64,000 bases of DNA from JAQUBU01 sp036677685 (GTDB lineage: Bacteria > Bacillota > Syntrophomonadia > Syntrophomonadales > Syntrophomonadaceae), in assembly GCA_036677685.1 (NCBI GenBank), contig JAVBWA010000014.1, forward strand, positions 14,449-78,448, given 5' to 3'. This document shows, piece after piece, positions 34,207 to 43,240 of this stretch. Made by a program: the position numbers and the translations under genes. The first letter of the stretch is position 1. The number at the start of each line of letters is the position of its first letter. The notes under the pieces were generated by a model. That model was given only the letters and a program-made list of their open reading frames with translations, was not told where the DNA came from and made no database searches.

Positions 34207-34509
34207 ATGCCAATTTATGATTATCGTTGCGAGAAATGCGGCCGCTTTGAGAAACTTCAAAAAATTACAGCCCCTGCGCTGACCGAATGCCCGACTTGCG
34301 GAGGAAAAGTGGAGCGGCTTATAAGTAAAAACGTAGGAGTGGTTTTTAAAGGTTCCGGATTTTATACAACCGATAACAATACTGTAAAAGACCGGGTCCG
34401 ATCCCTCAACAAAGAAAGACAGACCGACAATCAGGCACTGCTGGACGGCGACACCAAGTCTTTCGTTGAACAGTCGGAAAAAACAACCCAAAAAGTCCTA
34501 GAGGCTTAA
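34207..34509 (+). CDS. FmdB-family zinc-ribbon protein
   Basis: A 100-residue protein starting MPIYDYRCEKCG, then CPTCGGKVERL, the standard FmdB/CxxC_CxxC_SSSS zinc ribbon, and KGSGFYTTDN, which is the usual segment after it. A polar tail of about 40 residues follows. Function in the family is regulatory or unknown. ATG after GGGAGTGGGG. Closed by a good terminator. Confidence 0.85.
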   Translation: MPIYDYRCEKCGRFEKLQKITAPALTECPTCGGKVERLISKNVGVVFKGSGFYTTDNNTVKDRVRSLNKERQTDNQALLDGDTKSFVEQSEKTTQKVLEA

Positions 34510-34532
34510 TCCCCGGAAGGGGATTTTTTCTT
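34508..34532 (+). terminator. Intrinsic terminator after the FmdB-like gene
   Basis: Stem AATCCCC/GGGGATT with a GGAA tetraloop is followed by TTTTC and overlaps the stop codon. Confidence 0.82.
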
Positions 34533-34646
34533 TATGTAGAAGTATAGAAAGGTTAGGTGTACTTGAAACTCGTATCTTACCCAGTGTTTTATAAAGGCAA
34601 TACCCATTGGTAACAAATCAAGCAGTATTTTCTAGGGGTGTAATAA

Positions 34647-35357
34647 TTGATTAAGGCGATTACTTTTGATTTTTGGAATACCCTTTATATAATACCATCG
34701 GATAAATGCCTGTCCAGTCTCAGAATACAAAACTTGGATGGAATTCTGAGGAAAGCCGGCTGGGAATTTTCGCCGGAGGAAATGAGAACTGCCTTTAAAT
34801 ATGGTTGGCAGAAAGCCTGGTTTCAGCAGCGGGCTTTTGGTGAAGAAACAACCCCGCGCGGTCATGTGAAAGATATTTTGGAGAAACTGGGGTTGGACCC
34901 GGTGCCGAGCGATGTAGAGGAAGCGGCCTATCAGGCTTATACCAGGACCCTGCTGGAACTGCCGCCGGTGGTTAATGAGGGGGTTCTGGATACTCTGGCA
35001 ACGCTGGCGGGTAAATATAAGCTTGCCATAATATGCAATACCGGAGCAACTCCGGGTGCTATACTGCGTCAATTACTTAAAAAAGATGGATTATACACAT
35101 ATTTTGGGGTTTTGGTTTTTTCGGATGAAGTAGGTTTTGCCAAGCCCAGCACTCGCATATTCAATTATACCCTTGAGCATCTGGGCATAGCAAACCCAGC
35201 AGATGCGGCACATATCGGAGATGATGCCATAACTGATGTTATAGGAGCTAAAAAGGCCGGCATGAAGGCGATTTGGCTGGCTCCGGGTGAGGATTGGGCG
35301 GTTCCCGAAGCCGACTATCATGTGCAAAAAGTAAACGAACTGATAAAACTATTTTGA
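34647..35357 (+). CDS. HAD-superfamily hydrolase
   Basis: A 236-residue haloacid-dehalogenase fold protein: motif I FDFWNTL, motif II IICNTGAT, motif III Lys in GFAKPSTRIF, motif IV HIGDDAITDV. In motif I the second Asp (general acid/base) is replaced by Trp (D-F-W). A helical cap lies between motifs I and II. The DFWxT version occurs in a subgroup of HAD proteins and may lower or change phosphatase activity. Substrate unknown. TTG start after AGGGGTG. Confidence 0.8.
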   Translation: MIKAITFDFWNTLYIIPSDKCLSSLRIQNLDGILRKAGWEFSPEEMRTAFKYGWQKAWFQQRAFGEETTPRGHVKDILEKLGLDPVPSDVEEAAYQAYTRTLLELPPVVNEGVLDTLATLAGKYKLAIICNTGATPGAILRQLLKKDGLYTYFGVLVFSDEVGFAKPSTRIFNYTLEHLGIANPADAAHIGDDAITDVIGAKKAGMKAIWLAPGEDWAVPEADYHVQKVNELIKLF

Positions 35358-35374
35358 ATGGTGTGGTGGCATTA

Positions 35375-35662
35375 ATGGAATTCGGCAACATGAAAGTAGT
35401 AAATATCGTTGAAAAGATGGTATTTGATACCATAGATGAAGTTCTGGAACACAAACCGGACATCTGCAAGTGTAATAAATGTCTGGCAGATATTGCTGCT
35501 TATGCCTTGAATAAGCTGCCAGCCCGTTATGTAGCCAGTGAAAAAGGCAGTACCATTGCGAAAGCCGCCTACCTTGAAAAGAATATACAAGTTGCATTAT
35601 TAGTTGCGGTCACTGAAGCGGTGGAGCAAGTCAGTGCCCATCCCCGGCATGAAAAGGAGTAA
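35375..35662 (+). CDS. ComFB-like late competence protein
   Basis: A 95-residue product with VEKMVFDTIDEVLEHKPDIC, KCNKCLADIAAYALNKLPARYV and ending with EKNIQVALLVAVTEAVEQV. The paired cysteines (C-x-C-x2-C) and helical layout match ComFB, which sits in the comF operon of Bacillus; ComFB-like proteins have been linked to c-di-nucleotide binding in some bacteria. Start ATG is chosen on a weak GGTGG site; the ATG at 35390 is possible. It is followed by rnhA after four bases. Confidence 0.75.
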   Translation: MEFGNMKVVNIVEKMVFDTIDEVLEHKPDICKCNKCLADIAAYALNKLPARYVASEKGSTIAKAAYLEKNIQVALLVAVTEAVEQVSAHPRHEKE

Positions 35663-35666
35663 AGGC

Positions 35667-36143
35667 TTGAAGGAGATAATTATATACACTGATGGGGCCT
35701 GTTCCGGCAATCCCGGTCCCGGCGGCTGGGGGGCGGTGCTGCTTTATGGAGACAAACAGAAAGAAATTTCCGGTGCTGAAGCTAATACAACCAATCAGCG
35801 TATGGAACTGACCGCAGTGATCGAAGCCCTCCAGGCTTTAAAAGTGACGGCCTGGAAGGTGACCGTACATTCCGACAGCGCTTATGTGGTTAATGCCTTT
35901 AAACAGGATTGGATAGCCAAATGGAAGGTAAATGGCTGGAAGAATAGTAAAAAGGAAGATGTAGCCAATCAGGATCTCTGGAAAAGACTGATTGAACTAA
36001 TGGCCAAAAACCATGTATCAATCGAAAAGGTCAAAGGCCATGCCGGGGACTGCTGGAATGAACGCTGTGACGAACTGGCCCGGCAGGCGGTCAAAACAAG
36101 GACTGCCATCGACCAGCAGCAGGTGGATACAAGCAATGGATAA
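35667..36143 (+). CDS. rnhA: Ribonuclease HI
   Basis: A 158-residue type 1 RNase H. Catalytic residues are visible: Asp in YTDGACSGNPGPGGWG, Glu in QRMELTAVIEAL, Asp in VHSDSAYVV and the final Asp in CDELARQAV, with GHAGDCWNE in the loop before it. It cuts RNA in RNA-DNA hybrids. TTG start seven bases after AGGAG, a site lying within the comFB end. The stop overlaps the next start. Confidence 0.92.
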   Translation: MKEIIIYTDGACSGNPGPGGWGAVLLYGDKQKEISGAEANTTNQRMELTAVIEALQALKVTAWKVTVHSDSAYVVNAFKQDWIAKWKVNGWKNSKKEDVANQDLWKRLIELMAKNHVSIEKVKGHAGDCWNERCDELARQAVKTRTAIDQQQVDTSNG

Positions 36144-36777
36144 AGTAAAGTTGTATTCTGGGACCGAAAATGGCAAGTCTGGAATAGGTATCAGCATTCT
36201 GTCTCCCGATGCCAGTGTGGCCGACCTCTTAGCAGCTTGGCAGCCTTTATGTGACGATTCGGGTTTATTCAAACTCTATGCCGACCATAATTTTTCAGAG
36301 TGCAAGGGATGTATGGTAAACTGCTGCAATACAGCCTATGTAATACCTGACCTGGTATCATTCCGCAAAATGACGGCCTACTTAAACCTGAGTTATGCTG
36401 ACTTTCTGGAGCGCTATTTTCAAAAAGAAAAATTGGAGCTGGGGCTGTTACGGATGACCCCCAATCCCTGTATCTTTCTGCAGAACAATATTTGCAGCAT
36501 CTACTTGCTGCGTTCTTTAATATGCCGCTTCTACATCTGCAGCAATATCCTGGGCGATACCGAACAGCTTATATACAGTATTGCCTGGACTGGGATTACT
36601 GCTACCCAGTTGTTTGCCGAGCAGCAAGGACTGCTGCGTATTAACTCCGAAGCCGGCCTGACCAGTTTTGATCTGATGTTTAAGAAACTTATCGAAGAGT
36701 ATCGAGAACATCCTGGGGTTGATTTATTTATGAAGGCCAGCGAATACAGCGATATCTCTTTAAAGGTTTTTGTTTAA
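36136..36777 (+). CDS. YkgJ-like cysteine-cluster protein
   Basis: A 213-residue protein with ECKGCMVNCCNTAYVIPD, then PCIFLQNNICSIYLLRSLIC and RFYIC. This is the pattern of the YkgJ/UPF0153 family (C-x2-C-x4-CC, then P-C-x-F-x7-C-x-I-Y and more Cys), where the cysteines bind zinc or an iron-sulfur cluster. Start ATG overlaps the rnhA end by eight bases. Biochemical role in the family is unclear. Confidence 0.75.
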   Translation: MDKVKLYSGTENGKSGIGISILSPDASVADLLAAWQPLCDDSGLFKLYADHNFSECKGCMVNCCNTAYVIPDLVSFRKMTAYLNLSYADFLERYFQKEKLELGLLRMTPNPCIFLQNNICSIYLLRSLICRFYICSNILGDTEQLIYSIAWTGITATQLFAEQQGLLRINSEAGLTSFDLMFKKLIEEYREHPGVDLFMKASEYSDISLKVFV

Positions 36778-36840
36778 GGTCAGGGGACACACCTGCTAAG
36801 GAACGGGGACACACCCCTGTGGGGAATATCCCCATGGCCA
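36778..36840 (+). repeat. GGGGACACACC-type repeat
   Basis: Two tandem units, TCAGGGGACACACCTGCTAA and AACGGGGACACACCCCTGT, are followed by GGGGAATATCCCC, which is palindromic. A related unit is found at 51679-51712 (AAAGGGGACACACCTTCT). The rest of the 275-base gap to livK should hold its promoter; I cannot fix it. Confidence 0.55.
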
Positions 36841-37052
36841 GAATGTCTACTTTGGTACCCGTAGGGCGCAACGTAGCACCACTTCGGGTAAGAATGAGTC
36901 CATAATTATATAGTAGGTTTTTTTTGCCAGTGGGCAGGATTTTAGCCGGTGAAATGGAATATTTAGCTTGGTATAATTTCAGGCCGTTGGAGGTGGGAAA
37001 AGAATTTTATCCAGTTATAACCAAAAAAAGAAAGAAGGGGAGGAAGAGACAA

Positions 37053-38279
37053 GTGTTGAAGTTTGGGAAAAAATCGAAATTGGCTCTTGTGCTGTGCTTA
37101 ATGCTGGCTTTAACCATGCTGGCAGGCTGCGCAGGAAGTAAAACGGCGGAAGAACCGGCAAAAGACGACAAAGCTGCGGTAGAGAATGAGAAGCAAGCTG
37201 AAAAGCAAGGCGTAATCAAGCTCGGTTTCCTGGGTGCCAAGACTGGTGACGTAGCCAACTATGGCATACCCGGCGAAAAAGGTATGAAAATGGCTATTGA
37301 CGAATTGAATGCAAATGACGGCATCATGGGCCAAAAGGTTGAGGGAATTTATGAGGATAATAAAGGTGACACCGCTGAAATAGCCAACATAGCCACCAAA
37401 TACATTACCCGCGACAAAGTCGTAGCCATGGTGGGTGACCCCTGCACCGGCTTGACCAAGGTTGCAGCTAAAATTGCCCAGACGAATAAAGTTGTCATCT
37501 TTTCGGCCGGAGCTACCGGTACCGAAGTTGTAGAAATTGGCGATTATGTTTTCCGTAATACTTTGCTGGACAAGTTTGCGGTTCCTTCCGTCGTGGACTG
37601 GATGATGGACACCAAGGGCTGGAAGAAGATTGCTATTATAACCTCGCTTAACAATGGTTACAGCACTGCATTGACCCCGGTCTTTAAAGAAGCGCTGGAT
37701 GCTAAAAAAGCTAAAATAGTTCTGGATGAAAGTATAAACGATGGAGAAAGTGATTTTTCCGCTCAGGTAACCAAACTGAAAAAAGCCGGTGCCGATGTGC
37801 TGGTATTTACCGGTTATTATCGTGAAGCCGCCCTGATTATGAACGAGGCCCAGAAGCAGGGTCTCAATATTACTCTCATCGGCGGTGACGGACTCTATGG
37901 ACAGGATTTGATCAAACTGGGTAAATCTGCAGTAGAAGGGAAAGTCATTTACTACTGCGGATTCAGCAGTGACCAGGCAACACCTGAAACTGCCAAATTC
38001 ATCCAAAAATATGAAGAGATTTATAAAGAGAAACCTGATATGTTCTCTGCGCAGTACTATGACGCAGTTATGATTCTGGCCAAAGCTATGACAGATGCCA
38101 AGAGCACTGATCCCAGTGTTTTCAAGGCTGAATTGGCCAAATTAAAAGATTATCCCGGAGTTTCCGGCAACACCACTTTCAGAGCTGATCGTGAGCCCAT
38201 CAAGAGCCCGATTTGCTTGATTACCGTAAAGAACGGTGAATTCGTAGTACTCGAGAAAATACCCGTAAATATTAAATAG
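37053..38279 (+). CDS. livK: Branched-chain amino acid ABC transporter substrate-binding lipoprotein
   Basis: A 408-residue periplasmic-binding-type lipoprotein. Signal peptide with LAGC lipobox, acidic linker, then KLGFLGAKTGDVANYGIPGEKG, MVGDPCTGLTKVAAKIAQTNKV and VDWMMDTKGWKKIAIITSLNNGYS, as in LivJ/LivK-type receptors. Ligand probably leucine, isoleucine or valine, but amides and other amino acids occur in this family. GTG after GGGGAGG. The permease genes start about 450 bases downstream behind a hairpin and a repeat. Confidence 0.9.
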   Translation: MLKFGKKSKLALVLCLMLALTMLAGCAGSKTAEEPAKDDKAAVENEKQAEKQGVIKLGFLGAKTGDVANYGIPGEKGMKMAIDELNANDGIMGQKVEGIYEDNKGDTAEIANIATKYITRDKVVAMVGDPCTGLTKVAAKIAQTNKVVIFSAGATGTEVVEIGDYVFRNTLLDKFAVPSVVDWMMDTKGWKKIAIITSLNNGYSTALTPVFKEALDAKKAKIVLDESINDGESDFSAQVTKLKKAGADVLVFTGYYREAALIMNEAQKQGLNITLIGGDGLYGQDLIKLGKSAVEGKVIYYCGFSSDQATPETAKFIQKYEEIYKEKPDMFSAQYYDAVMILAKAMTDAKSTDPSVFKAELAKLKDYPGVSGNTTFRADREPIKSPICLITVKNGEFVVLEKIPVNIK

Positions 38280-38344
38280 CAATTAAGTAAGGCGTGAGGG
38301 GTAAGGTGTAAGGTGTATCTCTCACGATTCTGGAAATCTAGACT

Positions 38345-38373
38345 TCCAGGGCAGGCCTAGTGTCTGCCCTGGA
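38345..38373 (+). terminator. Hairpin downstream of livK
   Basis: Perfect 10-bp stem TCCAGGGCAG/CTGCCCTGGA with a 9-base loop, 65 bases after the livK stop. Only TCAATTGTTTGG follows, so it may be a weak terminator or a processing signal that gives livK higher expression than the permease genes. Confidence 0.45.
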
Positions 38374-38502
38374 TCAATTGTTTGGCCGAAGGCTGACGTG
38401 TGTTTTAATACCTGCCGATGCTTCAAGGAATCTTGTTACATTAAATGGTATATCTGCCTCTTGTATCGCATTGTTACTCTGGGGCCTTTAGATGATAATT
38501 AA

Positions 38503-38633
38503 TAACGAGATGAAAGTCCCCCGCTTCTTTAAGCGGTCGGGTTCCTACTAACAAAACAGGCGGCGGGTTACAACGAGGTACGCCTCGTTGCAGCGGTGTG
38601 TTGAAACTGCTTCGCAGTTTCTTCTGATGTTTA
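38503..38633 (+). repeat. Dispersed ~130-bp repeat, copy H
   Basis: Starts AACGAGATGAAAGTCCCCC and ends GCAGTTTCTTCTGATGTTTA. Between the GGCGGCGGG and CGCCTCGTT elements an extra AACGAGGTA is present, a small local duplication. It stands in the 449-base gap between livK and livH. Confidence 0.85.
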
Positions 38634-38644
38634 GATGATTAATT

Positions 38645-38711
38645 CGTGAGGCGTCAGGCGTAAAGGGTAAGGGATATCAACTCCTCACCCCTCACCCCTC
38701 ACACCTCACAT
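38645..38711 (+). repeat. GTGAGG-type small repeat
   Basis: GTGAGGCGTCAGGCGTAAAG and CTCCTCACCCCTCACCCCTC can pair into a stem with imperfect arms. The element ends six bases before the livH ribosome binding site region, so folding could affect its translation. Confidence 0.6.
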
Positions 38712-38728
38712 TTATGGGGAGGAAGCCT

Positions 38729-39604
38729 ATGTTCTGGGAACAGTTGCTGAACGGTCTGACCCTGGGCAGTACTTATGCTTTGATCGCTCTGGGCTATACC
38801 ATGGTCTATGGAATCGTACAGCTAATCAATTTTGCCCATGGTGAGATCTATATGTTTGGCGCTTTTGCCGGATTGTTTCTGGTTACCTTTTGCGGAGTCA
38901 ATATCATTGTTGCTTTGTTGGGGGCTATGGCCTTTTGCATGCTCTTGGGTATCTTGATTGAGCGCATCGCTTACCGCCCGTTGAGAGGTAAATCATCCCG
39001 GCTTTCCGGTTTGATCAGTGCCCTGGGAGTTTCCATATTTCTTTCCACTTTGATGGTTCTTTTGGCGCAAACCAATACCCGCCGTTATCCCGATGTAATT
39101 CCCAGCCAAACTTTCCAGCTGGGCGCCCTTGATTTTTCCCTGATGCAGGTGATTATTCTTGTGTTTTCAGCAGCCTTGATGGTGGGTTTGCAGCTTATGG
39201 TGCAGAAGACCCGCATCGGCAAAGCTATGCGGGCTTGTTCACAGGATTTGGATGCGGCTTATTTGATGGGAATTAACGTCAACCGGGTAATTTCCTTTAC
39301 CTTTGCGATTGGCTCAGCACTGGCGGCAGCGGGGGGCGTTATGGTAGGTATCTATTATAATGCGGTATGGCCGTATATGGGAACGATGGCCGGGCTGAAG
39401 GCATTTGCGGCTGCAGTCTTGGGCGGCATCGGTTCGATACCGGGAGCTATGATCGGAGGCATCAGCCTGGGCGTTTTGGAAATACTGGGTGTAGCTTATC
39501 TGTCCTCATCCTATAAAGATGCCATTGCTTTCGGTATTCTCATCCTGGTATTGCTGGTTCGGCCCCAGGGCTTGCTGGGGCAAAAGATATCCAAGAAGGT
39601 GTAG
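38729..39604 (+). CDS. livH: Branched-chain amino acid ABC transporter permease LivH
   Basis: A 291-residue permease with the LivH start (LNGLTLGSTYALIALGYTMVYG) and INFAHGEIYMFGAF; the ABC coupling loop region reads GIGSIPGAMIGG. It forms the membrane channel with LivM. ATG after GGGGAGG; an upstream ATG at 38714 is less well placed. The next gene begins directly after its stop. Confidence 0.92.
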   Translation: MFWEQLLNGLTLGSTYALIALGYTMVYGIVQLINFAHGEIYMFGAFAGLFLVTFCGVNIIVALLGAMAFCMLLGILIERIAYRPLRGKSSRLSGLISALGVSIFLSTLMVLLAQTNTRRYPDVIPSQTFQLGALDFSLMQVIILVFSAALMVGLQLMVQKTRIGKAMRACSQDLDAAYLMGINVNRVISFTFAIGSALAAAGGVMVGIYYNAVWPYMGTMAGLKAFAAAVLGGIGSIPGAMIGGISLGVLEILGVAYLSSSYKDAIAFGILILVLLVRPQGLLGQKISKKV

Positions 39605-40501
39605 GTGAAGACATTGGATGCGGTTTTATCACAATATATCGATCCCTATTACCTGCGAATAATGGTCTTGATCGGTATAAATATCATACTGGCTCTGGGA
39701 ATTAATCTGATTACCGGGGTTACCGGCCAGTTAACCATGGGTCATGCCGGGTTTATGAGCATAGGAGCTTATACTTCAGCTATTCTATCCATGCAATTCG
39801 GCTTTTCTTATGCCGGGGCGGTACTGGCGGGAGCGGTAATGGCTGCTTTGTTCGGCATCATTATTGGAATCCCCACACTAAGGCTGGAAGGTGATTACTT
39901 GGCAATGGTTACCATTGGTTTTGCAGAAATAATCCGGGTATTCTTCCTGAATTTTGAACCCGGGGGCAAAGCAGTGGGACTGGCAGGAATCCCGCAACAT
40001 ACTACATTCGTCACAGTTTGGCTGGCGGTTTTGGTAGTCATATTGCTCAATACCCGTCTCCTGAATTCCCGGATTGGGAGGGCCTTATACGCCATAAGGG
40101 AAAACGAAATCGCGGCGGAGTCATCCGGGATTGACACTACCCAATTGAAAATACTGGCTTTTATGGTGGGAGCATTTCTGGGCGGCCTGGGCGGCGGCCT
40201 TTATGCCCATTACATGTACTATATAAATCCCCAGGATTTTGGCTTTATGAAATCCATAGAACTGTTAAACATGGTGGTTCTGGGCGGGATGGGCAGTATA
40301 CCCGGTACTATCCTGGGGGCCTGCATTCTGACATTGGCTCCGGAACTGCTGAGAATCGTCGCTGAATACCGTTTGTTGTTTTATGGCGCCTTGCTGGTGA
40401 TTTTAATGATATTCCGCCCCAATGGTTTGCTGGGTGATGTTAGGATCTATGATCTTAAAAAACGTTGGAGGAAAAAAGAGGTGGAAACATGCCAGTCCTA
40501 A
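39605..40501 (+). CDS. livM: Branched-chain amino acid ABC transporter permease LivM
   Basis: A 298-residue permease of the LivM family: NLITGVTGQLTMGHAGFMSIGAY, GDYLAMVTIGFAEIIRV, and GMGSIPGTILGA coupling segment. GTG start adjoins the livH stop. Its 3' end overlaps livG by 13 bases, indicating coupling. Confidence 0.92.
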   Translation: MKTLDAVLSQYIDPYYLRIMVLIGINIILALGINLITGVTGQLTMGHAGFMSIGAYTSAILSMQFGFSYAGAVLAGAVMAALFGIIIGIPTLRLEGDYLAMVTIGFAEIIRVFFLNFEPGGKAVGLAGIPQHTTFVTVWLAVLVVILLNTRLLNSRIGRALYAIRENEIAAESSGIDTTQLKILAFMVGAFLGGLGGGLYAHYMYYINPQDFGFMKSIELLNMVVLGGMGSIPGTILGACILTLAPELLRIVAEYRLLFYGALLVILMIFRPNGLLGDVRIYDLKKRWRKKEVETCQS

Positions 40502-41253
40502 GTTTGAAAAACATAAGCCAGGAGTTTGGCGGCTTGCGGGCTTTGGATGCGGTTAATATGGATGTGGAAGAACTGGCTATTTACGGTATAATCGGACCCA
40601 ATGGAGCCGGCAAAACCACCTTGTTTAATATTATCACCGGAATTTATGTCCCTACTGAAGGCAGTTTGATTTTTCAAGGGCGCAATGTAAATGGGGTTGC
40701 AACTCATAGTATTGCGCGGCTCGGCATCGCCCGCACTTTTCAGAATATAAGGCTTTTTAACAAGCTCTCGGTTTTGGACAATGTCCGGGTGGGCAGTCAC
40801 GGTGTAAGCAAAAGCGGATTTTTCAGCAGTATGCTGGGTTTACCCAATATGCTCCGTGAAGAAAAGCAGATTAAGGAAGACGCTGGCAGGCTTCTTGAAC
40901 TGGTCGGTCTTTATAGTAAAAGGCAGGAGTATGCAGAAAACCTGGCCTATGGTGAACAGCGCAAACTGGAAATCGCCCGGGCCCTGGCTTTAAAACCTTC
41001 GCTGCTGCTCTTGGACGAACCTGCCGCCGGGATGAACTCGGGAGAAAAAGCCGAACTGATGGAACTTATCAGGAAAATCCGGCAGGATATGAAGATTACC
41101 ATTCTATTGGTGGAACATGACATGAATCTGGTTATGAATATCTGCGAGCGCATAGCCGTACTGGATTATGGCCGTAAAATTGCCGAAGGCTCACCTGCGG
41201 AAGTAAAAGCAGATGAAAGAGTAATTCAGTCTTACCTGGGAGCAGGCGCATGA
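40489..41253 (+). CDS. livG: Branched-chain amino acid ABC transporter ATPase LivG
   Basis: A 254-residue ATPase with Walker A GPNGAGKTT, GIARTFQNIRLF (LivG-specific Q-loop), signature YGEQRKLEIARAL, Walker B LLLDEPAAGMN and EHD. The pattern is that of LivG, not LivF. ATG after AGAGGTGG. Unusually no livF gene follows; the next gene, overlapping by four bases, encodes an EamA permease. Confidence 0.92.
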   Translation: MPVLSLKNISQEFGGLRALDAVNMDVEELAIYGIIGPNGAGKTTLFNIITGIYVPTEGSLIFQGRNVNGVATHSIARLGIARTFQNIRLFNKLSVLDNVRVGSHGVSKSGFFSSMLGLPNMLREEKQIKEDAGRLLELVGLYSKRQEYAENLAYGEQRKLEIARALALKPSLLLLDEPAAGMNSGEKAELMELIRKIRQDMKITILLVEHDMNLVMNICERIAVLDYGRKIAEGSPAEVKADERVIQSYLGAGA

Positions 41254-42128
41254 AACCCCTGAACATCTATCTTTTAATATTTTTATCGATTTTTTGTATA
41301 GCGACCTCATCCATTATCATCCGGTATTCCAACTCACCCGCCATGATTATAGCCCTCTATCGCGTGGTGTTTACTTCAATACTGGCTGGAATGTTGGGTG
41401 GTCCCCGCCTGTTTGCCAACTTAAAGGCCATAAGCCGGTGCGATTATTTCTACATATTAGTGTCCGGTATTTTTTTAGCCTTGCACTTTGCTTTCTGGAT
41501 AAGCTCATTGAATTACACCAGTATTCCCAGTTCGGTTTTATTTACAAATTTACAGGTTATTTTTGTTCTTTTGTTTTCGATATTGTTTCTTAAAGAAAAA
41601 GTTAATGCTTGGGTGACCGGGGGTATTCTGCTGGCTATTTTGGGCAGTGCCTTGATTGGCGGGGGCGACCTGGCTTCCGGGCGTTTTTATGGTGATATGC
41701 TGGCTTTGGCCAGCGGGCTTTTTATAGCCATATACTTTATTTTAGGAAGGCAGGTGCGAAGCCGGGTGGATGCCTGGCCGTACACCTGTGCCGTGTCGGT
41801 GGTGGCGGTTTTGGTTTTGTGGCCGGCTGCTGCTTCGTTTAATTTGCTGCTTACCGGCTTTGAAATGCGGGAGTGGGTCCTCTTCTTTCTTCTGGCCTTA
41901 GGACCGGGTATTGCCGGACATGGTGTTCTCAACTGGACCCTGAAATATGTAAAGGCCCCCGTGGTTTCGGTTTCCATACTCGGTGAATCCGTGGGGGCCA
42001 GCATCCTGGCTTATATCTTTTTTCGCGAGTTGCTGCTATGGTACCAAATCATCGGTGGCATCTTTATTTTGGCCGGCATCTATATGGCCGCCAGCAATGA
42101 AGCCAAATCCCAACTCCCTGCCAACTAA
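41250..42128 (+). CDS. EamA-family (DMT) transporter
   Basis: A 292-residue protein with ten likely membrane helices and two EamA repeats (ATSSIIIRYSNSPAMIIALYRV; GDMLALASGLFIAIYFILGR; PVVSVSILGESVGASILAYIFF). Members export amino acids or metabolites. It overlaps livG by four bases (ATGA), so it is co-transcribed with the uptake genes. Import and export of related compounds from one operon is odd and worth noting. Confidence 0.87.
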   Translation: MKPLNIYLLIFLSIFCIATSSIIIRYSNSPAMIIALYRVVFTSILAGMLGGPRLFANLKAISRCDYFYILVSGIFLALHFAFWISSLNYTSIPSSVLFTNLQVIFVLLFSILFLKEKVNAWVTGGILLAILGSALIGGGDLASGRFYGDMLALASGLFIAIYFILGRQVRSRVDAWPYTCAVSVVAVLVLWPAAASFNLLLTGFEMREWVLFFLLALGPGIAGHGVLNWTLKYVKAPVVSVSILGESVGASILAYIFFRELLLWYQIIGGIFILAGIYMAASNEAKSQLPAN

Positions 42129-42132
42129 ACAC

Positions 42133-43110
42133 CTACTTGTATATTTTGGTCCAGCTGGTGTTGGGGAAGTAGTGTTCCACTATCTGGCGGGCTTTTTTCC
42201 CTTCTTTGGCCATAGTGAATGCACCCCATTGCTCCATACCGCAGCCATGGCCCCAACCGTCGCCTTTAAAGACGATATAATTGCCTTCAGGTTTAATACT
42301 GCTGAAAATAGTTGAATATAGCTGGTCAAATCCTACTTTTTCGCGCAGCATGGAGGCTGGAATTGAAGCCTTACCGGCAGTGATAGTCAATGCCCGACCG
42401 GATGGACCTTTCTTGCTTATACGGATATCATCCAATGAGCCGGCTTTGTTGCCCATGATATTTTTAATCTGCCAGCGCGGCACCTTGACCGTCCAGTTCT
42501 TATACTTGGCAGGGGCGTTTTTCATGCCATTGGTTGTTACCGGAACCAGATATGAAGCTTTGGTTTTTAACTTGGGAAAACCTTCTTCCACACTGGCTGT
42601 CTTGTTTTTGGACAGCGAATGGAACAGGGCATAGACAAACTTGCCTTTATAGGTTAAGACCTCGCCGCGGGTTGCTTCTACTGCCTTGCTGATATTGGGG
42701 GTGATGGCTTTTTCGTCATAAGCTTGAAACTCGGTATGGTCGTCACTAGCATCAGTGTTGTGCTTAGCCCGCGTACCATTTTCATACTCCAACAAGGCCA
42801 GAGTCATGGTACGGGCAACGATAGCCTGGGCTTTCAAAGCCTCCATCGGATACTTAGGCCCGATTTCTGCGGCTACTACCCCCTTGAGGTATTCTTCCAT
42901 TTTTAAACGCTGGGTTTCGCCGGTTGCCTTACGATACAGGGTGATAGTAGGTTCATTTTTGTACTTAATGACTTCCGGCGCCAAACTCTGCGGCTGAACG
43001 GTTTTGGGTATCGGCTTTTTGGCTTCTTTTTGGCAGCCGCCGATACAAGATAGCAGAGCGGTAATTAGAATGAATACCAGGATTTTAGTGCAAATTCTTC
43101 TTTTAAGCAA
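42133..43110 (-). CDS. SpoIID/LytB-domain protein
   Basis: The protein has a signal segment with lipobox-like IGGC, then the SpoIID domain: EEYLKGVVAAEIGPKYPMEALKAQAIVARTMTL with the catalytic Glu, followed by TRGEVLTYKGKFVYALFHSLSKNKTA and GDGWGHGCGMEQWGAF (segments quoted in parts). SpoIID is the lytic transglycosylase that degrades peptidoglycan during engulfment. TTG start at 43110 follows AAAGGAG, giving 325 residues. It is convergent with the EamA gene and divergent from trmL. Confidence 0.85.
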   Translation of the reverse strand: MLKRRICTKILVFILITALLSCIGGCQKEAKKPIPKTVQPQSLAPEVIKYKNEPTITLYRKATGETQRLKMEEYLKGVVAAEIGPKYPMEALKAQAIVARTMTLALLEYENGTRAKHNTDASDDHTEFQAYDEKAITPNISKAVEATRGEVLTYKGKFVYALFHSLSKNKTASVEEGFPKLKTKASYLVPVTTNGMKNAPAKYKNWTVKVPRWQIKNIMGNKAGSLDDIRISKKGPSGRALTITAGKASIPASMLREKVGFDQLYSTIFSSIKPEGNYIVFKGDGWGHGCGMEQWGAFTMAKEGKKARQIVEHYFPNTSWTKIYK

Positions 43111-43240
43111 AAAACTCGCTCCTTTACTTTTTTGCACTAGTTTTCCCTGGCATTTTTTACTTATGTCTGGCAAACTCAGGTATTTTCTTCGCTTGTTGGA
43201 GGACTATAATAGAATTGTTGAATTTAGAGGAGGAATTAAT

